Origin: an uncultured Clostridia bacterium
GTDB taxonomy: Bacteria; Bacillota; Clostridia; Christensenellales; UBA1242
Direction of reading: 5' to 3'
Assembly (NCBI GenBank): GCA_946487985.1
Contig: CAMLUY010000015.1
Location: 1-12,621, forward strand
DNA: 12,621 nt
Shown: piece after piece, positions 1 through 5,201 of the stretch
Position numbering within the stretch: position 1 is the stretch's first letter
Layout of the letters: each line of letters opens with the position of its first letter
Position numbers and translations under genes: made by a program
The notes under the pieces: generated by a model
Database searches by the model: none
Told to the model about the DNA's origin: nothing
What the model saw: the letters and a program-made list of their open reading frames with translations, nothing else

Positions 1-115
1 TTTTTAAAATAAAATGTTTTTCAACCAAAATATTCTGCTTGATTTGTAAAAACAAAAAAATAAATTTTATATTTTTTATTTATTAAAAATTATTTTAAAA
101 TCATTAAAAAATAAA

Positions 116-149
116 AAGAGTTGCATATTTTGGTGCAACTCTTATTTTT
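116..149 (-). terminator. Hairpin terminator of the 644-residue protein gene
   Basis: A perfect 10-bp stem (AAGAGTTGCA at 116-125 paired with TGCAACTCTT at 134-143) closes an 8-nt loop. It lies 6 nt beyond the stop codon of the leftward gene. Read on the minus strand the stem is followed by a T-rich run (TTTATTTTTT). Read on the plus strand it is also followed by TTATTTTTTT, so it could stop transcription in both directions. The remaining DNA at 1-115 is extremely A/T-rich and I see no gene in it. Confidence 0.9.
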
Positions 150-2084
150 TTATTCTCTTTCTTCTTGAACGTCTTGTGCATCCTCTGTAACCACTGGATT
201 ATTTTCGGCAGAAACAGCATCATCATGTTGTTCTGGCGCTGCTGTCTTTTCCTCTTCTGGCTCATCAAAGTATTTCAAGATGCCATTAAGTGGATTGCTT
301 GGCTCTTTTTTAAGTTCAAGAATTTGATTAAGTGTAACTCTCTTTGTTGGATCCAAAGATTTTACAAAAGTGAAATATGCTTGGTATTTTTCAAGTCGGC
401 TTTTTGCCTGCTCATCATCAAGATGCATTTGCAACAGCTCTTTCTTTCTGAGCTTGAAATCCTGACCTTTTTTGATTTGATTTGTCAGTTTTCCAGCTAT
501 AATATCCATATCGCTGTGCATGCTTTTGAGTTCATCAATAGTTTTGAGCATGTCTTCTGAGCTGCCATAAAGCTCGGTCAAAGCTTGATACATATCCTCT
601 TTTTGGTCGGCTGTAAATCCGCCTTTGCGAAGCTTTTTGAGAGAGGTGAGGTCGGTTGTGAACTCGCCGTTTTGAGCAAGCTCTTCTTCAAGCGCCTGCA
701 TACGAGGGAGGTTTTTGCTGAGTATTTCAACAACTTTTCTTGTCAGAAGCTTGTAGAAAGCGCGAACATTTGTGCCTATATAGTTTTTCTCAACGTGCTG
801 CTGTACTGGTGCTTGCTGCGGTATTTCGGCTGGCTCTTGTTGGCGTTCTGGAACTACTTCTGGTTCAAGCGCTTCAATATTTCTGTTTTCAACAAGGCTG
901 ACGCCTTTTTCTTCACGGCTGATTAAATTTGCAATATGGAAAGAATTTTCGATAAGCGAGTTGATGTCTTCTTTCTCGTTCATCATGAACAGAATGTCAC
1001 TGACTGGGTTTGCGATTGCAATACCAATAAGGTCAAGTGGGTCTTGAATTTCCGCCTGTTCACTCAAAAGCATGAACACAATCGCACTTTGAAGGAAGTT
1101 TTGTTTGTCCTGAACAGGTTTGATTTGCCCATTACTGAGCTCGTTAATAATATTGTATTCGTTGACTTTCTCATTGATTTTTTCAAAGGCTTTTTGGATA
1201 GTTTTTGAATTATGAGAAAGCTGATTGCCTATAAACAAGTTGCTTCCTTTAATAAGGTCGGTGATTTTTAAATCTTTTTCAGTTTTGTTTCTGTCAGGGT
1301 CGTTCGCATTGATCAGATACATCTGATAGCCGAACCCGCCAACTGTCAGCAGGGAGTTGTCTTTGCCTGTTTCAGAAACATTTGTGTTCAGATAGATGTC
1401 ATTTGGTACTTTTGTCTTGATGAGGTTTGAAATTGAAACTTTGCGCAAATAATCAAAAGCCAAAGTATTTCTGCTTCTTCTGAAATATTCAACAATCCTG
1501 TCTTGAAAATCTTTGGTGTTTTTGAAGTCTTTTGTTTTTCTCAAAGCTGAATACACAAGCGGCTTGCATGATTTTTCAATTTCAACGATTCTGTCGATAT
1601 CTTGCTGCTTGGCATTGATTTTGCTTTCTGTCAGCGCTGCAACAAGCTGAACAGCAAAGTTTTCATCAGGCATTTTGTCGGCGACTTTCGCAAGTACGCT
1701 TTCAAAAAGTTCATTGCCAAAATCTTCTTGAAATTCTGCAAGATTTCTTTCAATAGCGGCTTGAAACTTCTCCATTTCAGTGGCCTGCTTAAATTCTTTT
1801 TTAAACTCTTTGCTGTCGAAATCATTTGCAAGAGCTCTTGCCTGGTCAAAAGTTGAGCCCTCCAATTTTTTGTTGTAGCCGTTCTGCTCTTCACAAATGC
1901 TCAAAAAACCGTCTTCAAGGCTTTTGTCAATGTCCATCATAAAGTTTGATGTCAAGCAGTTTGCCTCAGTCAACCTTGCGTCAAAGGTTTCGGTTGGCTC
2001 AATGCTGTTCAAAATCACATTATCAATATTTTTGCCATTGTTGTGAAAAAGATTGACCAGCATATTCTCAATCAATTTAGACAT
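150..2084 (-). CDS. Hypothetical soluble protein, 644 residues, unknown function
   Basis: I do not recognise the family. ATG at 2084-2082 is preceded by GGAGGGG (2089-2095), 4 nt away, so the start is secure. No signal peptide or membrane segment is visible, so the protein is probably cytoplasmic. Residues 1 to about 400 are mixed, mostly helical and charged. Residues about 403-433 form a Pro/Gln/Glu-rich linker. Residues about 434-600 are Lys/Glu/Leu-rich and look like helical hairpin or coiled-coil sequence. The last 40 or so residues are an acidic, low-complexity tail ending in QEERE. The linker suggests at least two separate domains. The gene is monocistronic, with its own promoter and a strong terminator. 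Nothing in the sequence indicates an enzyme active site. It could be a structural or scaffold protein, but that is a guess. Confidence 0.85.
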   Translation of the reverse strand: MSKLIENMLVNLFHNNGKNIDNVILNSIEPTETFDARLTEANCLTSNFMMDIDKSLEDGFLSICEEQNGYNKKLEGSTFDQARALANDFDSKEFKKEFKQATEMEKFQAAIERNLAEFQEDFGNELFESVLAKVADKMPDENFAVQLVAALTESKINAKQQDIDRIVEIEKSCKPLVYSALRKTKDFKNTKDFQDRIVEYFRRSRNTLAFDYLRKVSISNLIKTKVPNDIYLNTNVSETGKDNSLLTVGGFGYQMYLINANDPDRNKTEKDLKITDLIKGSNLFIGNQLSHNSKTIQKAFEKINEKVNEYNIINELSNGQIKPVQDKQNFLQSAIVFMLLSEQAEIQDPLDLIGIAIANPVSDILFMMNEKEDINSLIENSFHIANLISREEKGVSLVENRNIEALEPEVVPERQQEPAEIPQQAPVQQHVEKNYIGTNVRAFYKLLTRKVVEILSKNLPRMQALEEELAQNGEFTTDLTSLKKLRKGGFTADQKEDMYQALTELYGSSEDMLKTIDELKSMHSDMDIIAGKLTNQIKKGQDFKLRKKELLQMHLDDEQAKSRLEKYQAYFTFVKSLDPTKRVTLNQILELKKEPSNPLNGILKYFDEPEEEKTAAPEQHDDAVSAENNPVVTEDAQDVQEERE

Positions 2085-2108
2085 AATTCCCCTCCATTAT
2101 TTAATCCT

Positions 2109-2137
2109 ATTTTATCACATATTAAGTCAATTTTCAA
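2109..2137 (-). promoter_or_regulatory. Sigma-A-type promoter of the 644-residue protein gene
   Basis: On the minus strand there is a -35 box TTGAAA (2137-2132), a 17-nt spacer and a -10 box TAAAAT (2114-2109). The -10 is preceded by TGA, giving an extended -10. The expected start of transcription is near 2102, which leaves a 5' leader of about 18 nt containing the SD. An overlapping TTGACT lies only 10 nt from the -10 and is too close to serve as its -35. Confidence 0.75.
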
Positions 2138-2186
2138 TACTTTATTTAAAAAACATTGATTTTTATTGACTTTTGTCACCATTTCT

Positions 2187-2975
2187 TCAATTCGATTTAA
2201 TCCTGAAAAAAGCACCAATCGATGGTGAGGCAACGTCAATTCGGATGTCTTCACCTTCAATAATGCCCACGCCTTGCAGCTTTTCACAAATATAATTATA
2301 TGCAAGTTCAGGCCTATTATTTTCCTTGCTCAGGTGAGCGAGCACAATCTGTCGCGTGCCACCATCGCAAAGCCTGTAAATCGCGTCTGCTGACACCGCG
2401 TTTGAAAGGTGGCCGTTCGGCCCATCAATACGCCTTTTCAACGCAAGAGGGTATTTTGTGCCATTGTAAAGCATGTCTTTGTCATAGTTTGCTTCGATAT
2501 ATACAATCTGGCTGCCTGAAACTTCATTTATTATCCTGTCAGTTACATGCCCAAGGTCGGTCACTATGCTGATTTTTTGGTGTTGGCATGAAAAGCTGTA
2601 ACCAAAGCAGCTTACATCATGAGGCACTTCAAAAGGCGTAATCGTCATATCACCAATTTCAAATGTTCCATCAAAAATCTTTCTGTTTTGCGATTTTACT
2701 TTTTTCAGCTTGTCGTCCAAACCAAGCCATACCTTTTCATGCGCGAAAACAGGCAGGTCAAACTTGCTTGAAAAAATATCTACCCCTTTGATATGGTCAG
2801 AATGTTCATGGCTGATGATTATGCCGTCAATCTGATTTGGGCTGATGCCAACTGCGGACAGACGCGCAGTCGTTTCACTGCATGACAAACCAATGTCACA
2901 CAGAAACCTTTTTCCGTCCGACTCAATATATGTAACATTACCATCGCTGCCCGAAGCCAAATTGATTACACGCAT
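2187..2975 (-). CDS. YycJ/WalJ-type metallo-beta-lactamase-fold hydrolase
   Basis: This 262-residue protein matches the YycJ (WalJ/VicX) branch of the metallo-beta-lactamase superfamily, thought to be nucleases or phosphodiesterases. Visible features are the N-terminal SGSDGN strand-loop, the metal motif HEHSDH (H56, H58, D60, H61), H119 in VPHD, D140 in TDLGH, the family motif GHLSN (H189) and H214 near the C terminus. In many Bacillota this gene sits beside the WalKR two-component system; here it stands apart, between a small membrane peptide and an unknown gene. I chose the ATG at 2975 rather than an upstream ATG at 2993, because the family begins at MRVINLASGS and a good promoter has its -10 only 6 nt before 2975; the longer start would overlap that -10. 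No SD is visible, suggesting leaderless translation. The exact substrate is unknown. Confidence 0.9.
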   Translation of the reverse strand: MRVINLASGSDGNVTYIESDGKRFLCDIGLSCSETTARLSAVGISPNQIDGIIISHEHSDHIKGVDIFSSKFDLPVFAHEKVWLGLDDKLKKVKSQNRKIFDGTFEIGDMTITPFEVPHDVSCFGYSFSCQHQKISIVTDLGHVTDRIINEVSGSQIVYIEANYDKDMLYNGTKYPLALKRRIDGPNGHLSNAVSADAIYRLCDGGTRQIVLAHLSKENNRPELAYNYICEKLQGVGIIEGEDIRIDVASPSIGAFFRIKSN

Positions 2976-2981
2976 GGCAAT

Positions 2982-3010
2982 ATTATATCTCAAAAGCTCA
3001 GATTTTGCAA
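2982..3010 (-). promoter_or_regulatory. Promoter abutting the start codon of the YycJ-type gene
   Basis: On the minus strand: -35 TTGCAA (3010-3005), a 17-nt spacer and a perfect consensus -10 TATAAT (2987-2982). Only six bases (2981-2976) separate the -10 from ATG at 2975, so transcription should begin at or next to the A of the start codon. The -35 lies 4 nt after the stop of the upstream small gene. Confidence 0.75.
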
Positions 3011-3014
3011 GTTT

Positions 3015-3206
3015 TTATCGTAATTCATTACTATTGCTGACGAAAACATTATAGTCACAATTCAGACTATTTTTATCAAAATATGTAGTTGAAGTCATGT
3101 CACTTTCATTTTGGCTGTCGTTCTGACGAATGCATACCATTGTCATAATCCAAACAACGGCAATCAGCATCACAAGACCAATAATGAAACAAATATTGTT
3201 TTTCAC
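3015..3206 (-). CDS. Small single-pass membrane peptide, 63 residues
   Basis: GTG start at 3206-3204, TAA stop at 3017-3015. Residues about 5-25 (CFIIGLVMLIAVVWIMTMVC) form a continuous hydrophobic segment. It is followed by a polar tail rich in Asn, Ser and Asp of about 38 residues. No SD is present. Instead an extended -10 box ends 7 nt before GTG, which makes it a candidate leaderless gene like the YycJ-type gene next to it. The next ATG would cut the hydrophobic segment in half, so GTG is the better start. The tail contains two Cys, including one next to the membrane end. I recognise no family. It could instead be a non-coding leader, but the promoter, helix and stop are coherent. It could be co-transcribed with the YycJ-type gene 39 nt downstream. 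Confidence 0.5.
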   Translation of the reverse strand: MKNNICFIIGLVMLIAVVWIMTMVCIRQNDSQNESDMTSTTYFDKNSLNCDYNVFVSNSNELR

Positions 3207-3213
3207 AGCAACA

Positions 3214-3241
3214 ATTTTATCACTTAAAATTTCGTCATCAA
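3214..3241 (-). promoter_or_regulatory. Promoter of the 63-residue membrane peptide gene
   Basis: On the minus strand: -35 TTGATG (3241-3236), a 16-nt spacer and -10 TAAAAT (3219-3214) preceded by TGA (extended -10). The GTG start codon follows after 7 nt. It is divergent to the metG promoter. Confidence 0.6.
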
Positions 3242-3375
3242 AGCAGTAATTTATTTGAATTTGGCGAAAAAAGCATTAAAACGTTGAAAATATTGTGCAA
3301 AATCCGCCAAGTATCGATAAAATTGTTGTTACAGTTTTGGTCAGCACAAAAGAATACAGGACGTGATTGAATTGA

Positions 3376-3404
3376 TTGACAAAAAGTCTTTGCTGTGATA
3401 AAAT
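3376..3404 (+). promoter_or_regulatory. Sigma-A promoter of metG
   Basis: A consensus -35 TTGACA (3376-3381), 17-nt spacer and -10 TAAAAT (3399-3404) with TGA directly before it (extended -10). The predicted leader from about 3411 to 3441 is only about 31 nt, too short for a T-box or S-box riboswitch. This gene therefore appears not to be controlled by tRNA- or SAM-sensing leader RNA. Confidence 0.85.
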
Positions 3405-3441
3405 TATCTACATGAAATTTGATTAAAGGGAGGACAGGAAA

Positions 3442-5016
3442 ATGAAAGACAAATTTTATATTACAACACCAATTTATTATCCGAGCAATAAGTTGACCCT
3501 TGGCAATTCATATACCACCATTGTCTGTGACGTGCTTGCCCGATTTAATAGAAAACTTGGCAAAGATGTTTTTTACCTGACTGGGACTGACGAGCATGGA
3601 CAAAAAGTTTCCCAGGCGGCAGCAAAAGCTGGCGTTGATGAAAAGACTTATCTTGATTCAATCATTGCTGACACAAAAGACCTTTGGGCGTTGCTTGACA
3701 TCAGCTACAATAAATTTATCCGCACCACTGATGAATATCACGAAAAAGCCGTTCAAAAGATTTTTACAGAGCTGTATAAAAAGGGGTACATTTACAAGGG
3801 CGCATACAAAGGCTGGTATTGCACGCCATGCGAGTCGTTCTGGACAGAAAGCCAACTTATTGACGGAAAATGCCCAGATTGCGGACGTGAAGTCAAGTTC
3901 CAGGAAGAGGAGGCATACTTTTTCAAGCTCTCAGAGTTTGGCGATAGGCTTTTGAAGCTTTACAATGATAACCCTGAATTTTTGTTGCCAAAATCTCGTG
4001 TAAACGAAATGGTCAACAATTTTATCAAGCCAGGACTCAGTGACCTTTGTGTGTCACGAACATCAGTAAAATGGGGCGTGCCAGTTGAGTTTGACCCAAA
4101 CCACACCATCTATGTTTGGATTGATGCCCTTCCAAATTATATTACAGCGCTTGGCTATGGAAGCAATGATACAACTCTCTTCGATAAATATTGGCCAGCT
4201 GACGTGCATGTAATTGGCAAGGAAATAGTGCGTTTTCACGCCATCGTATGGCCAGCAATCCTGATGGCGCTTGGTATTGAGCTGCCAAAACGCGTATTTG
4301 GTCATGGCTGGATTCTTTTTGGTGGCGACAAACTTTCAAAAAGTAAGACAGCACTCACAAAAGAGTGCATTGACCCTCGCGTGCTTGTGCCGCTTTATTC
4401 GGCTGACGCAATCAGATACATGCTTTGCCGCGAAATTCCTTTTGGCTCTGACGGCAACTACTCAACCGAGGCATTCCTGACCCGTTTCAATGCTGACTTA
4501 TCGAACAATTTTGGTAACCTTGTTTCACGAACTTTCAGCATGGTCAAAAAATATTTTGACGGCGTTGTGCCAGAGTGTGTTGACTCAGAAGATCCTGACG
4601 ATATTGCACTTAAAGATTTTGTCAAAGCCGAGGTGAAAAACGTAAAAGAGCATATTGCCAGCCTTGATATCACAAAAGCAGTAATTTCAATTTTCAATAT
4701 CTTCACAGAAGCCAACACATACATTCAAAAGGTTCAGCCTTGGGCTGTTGCCAAGCTTGAAGGCGGCGAAACCAGACTTAAACAAATTTTGCGTTTGCTG
4801 CTTGAAGTGATACGTATAGGCACCGAGCTTTTCCAATCTTTTGCGCCAAACGCAACCTCAAAGGTTCTCACTGCGCTGAACCTTGACCCAAACAGCACTT
4901 TTGATGACCTTGAAAGCTTCCACCAGCTTGAAGCTGGCAAAAAATTGGGCGAACTTGGCATTCTTTTCCCAAGACTTGACATCAAGGCAGAGATGGAAAA
5001 GCTTGCATCATTATGA
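3442..5016 (+). CDS. metG: Methionyl-tRNA synthetase with an altered HIGH motif
   Basis: This class I synthetase attaches methionine to tRNA-Met in the cytoplasm. The protein is 524 residues and ends after the anticodon-binding helical domain, so it lacks the C-terminal EMAP-like tRNA-binding domain many bacteria carry. Visible features: the N-terminal TTPIYYPS strand, GTDEHGQK, a zinc knuckle with C127-x2-C130 and C144-x2-C147, the KMSKS loop as KLSKS (K297-S301), and the anticodon-side VQPW (W434). The start ATG has a strong SD (GGGAGG, 3428-3433). The odd point is the HIGH signature: where MetRS normally reads H-(I/L)-G-H, this protein has T19-L20-G21-N22, so both histidines are replaced. 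The rest of the active site looks intact and the gene has a strong promoter, so I infer a working enzyme rather than a decayed one. Whether the genome has a second metG cannot be seen here. Confidence 0.95.
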   Translation: MKDKFYITTPIYYPSNKLTLGNSYTTIVCDVLARFNRKLGKDVFYLTGTDEHGQKVSQAAAKAGVDEKTYLDSIIADTKDLWALLDISYNKFIRTTDEYHEKAVQKIFTELYKKGYIYKGAYKGWYCTPCESFWTESQLIDGKCPDCGREVKFQEEEAYFFKLSEFGDRLLKLYNDNPEFLLPKSRVNEMVNNFIKPGLSDLCVSRTSVKWGVPVEFDPNHTIYVWIDALPNYITALGYGSNDTTLFDKYWPADVHVIGKEIVRFHAIVWPAILMALGIELPKRVFGHGWILFGGDKLSKSKTALTKECIDPRVLVPLYSADAIRYMLCREIPFGSDGNYSTEAFLTRFNADLSNNFGNLVSRTFSMVKKYFDGVVPECVDSEDPDDIALKDFVKAEVKNVKEHIASLDITKAVISIFNIFTEANTYIQKVQPWAVAKLEGGETRLKQILRLLLEVIRIGTELFQSFAPNATSKVLTALNLDPNSTFDDLESFHQLEAGKKLGELGILFPRLDIKAEMEKLASL

Positions 5017-5079
5017 GCAATTTGACAGGGCTATATATACCGAGAACGTAAAGATGATTTTGCATAAAATTTGACGAAA

Positions 5080-5106
5080 TTGGCAATTAAGAATAATTTT
5101 CGCCAA
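5080..5106. repeat. Weak intergenic inverted repeat after metG
   Basis: TTGGC at 5080-5084 can pair with GCCAA at 5102-5106, with an inner AATT/AATT pairing and a small bulge. No T-run follows on either strand, so it is not a convincing terminator. No better terminator is visible between metG and the next gene, so some read-through from metG is possible. Confidence 0.3.
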
Positions 5107-5154
5107 AAAAATTCAATCTATTTTTAAAAAAAATAAAAATAATTTAAGAATTCA

Positions 5155-5183
5155 TTGCAAAAGATGTTAATATTTAATATGTT
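5155..5183 (+). promoter_or_regulatory. Probable promoter of the CvpA-like gene
   Basis: TTGCAA (5155-5160), a 17-nt spacer and TATGTT (5178-5183) form a moderate match to a sigma-A promoter. An alternative is the extended -10 TGTTAATAT at 5165-5173 without a clear -35. Either one gives a leader of roughly 12-22 nt containing the SD. Confidence 0.45.
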
Positions 5184-5201
5184 CGCAAAAGGAGAGTAAT
5201 T

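Noticed and set aside
165..1208. Plus-strand open frames of 90-131 codons opposite the 644-residue gene
   Set aside because: Rich in Phe, Cys and Leu as expected from the antisense of a Lys/Glu-rich gene; no ribosome binding sites, and the minus-strand gene has complete signals.
2976..2993. Six-residue N-terminal extension of the YycJ-type protein
   Set aside because: It overlaps the perfect TATAAT box, has no SD, and the family's conserved N terminus starts at MRVINLASGS.
3293..3323. Second upstream promoter for metG (TTGTGC, 19 nt, TAAAAT)
   Set aside because: Poor -35 and a 19-nt spacer; the downstream promoter at 3376-3404 is far better.
3405..3441. T-box or other riboswitch before metG
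   Set aside because: The predicted leader is about 31 nt, far too short for any known tRNA- or SAM-sensing leader.
5022..5038. TTGACA followed by TATATA just after metG as a promoter
   Set aside because: The boxes are only about 5 nt apart; at 17-nt spacing there is no acceptable -10.
5080..5106. Intrinsic terminator for metG
   Set aside because: The stem is short and bulged and no T-run follows on either strand.
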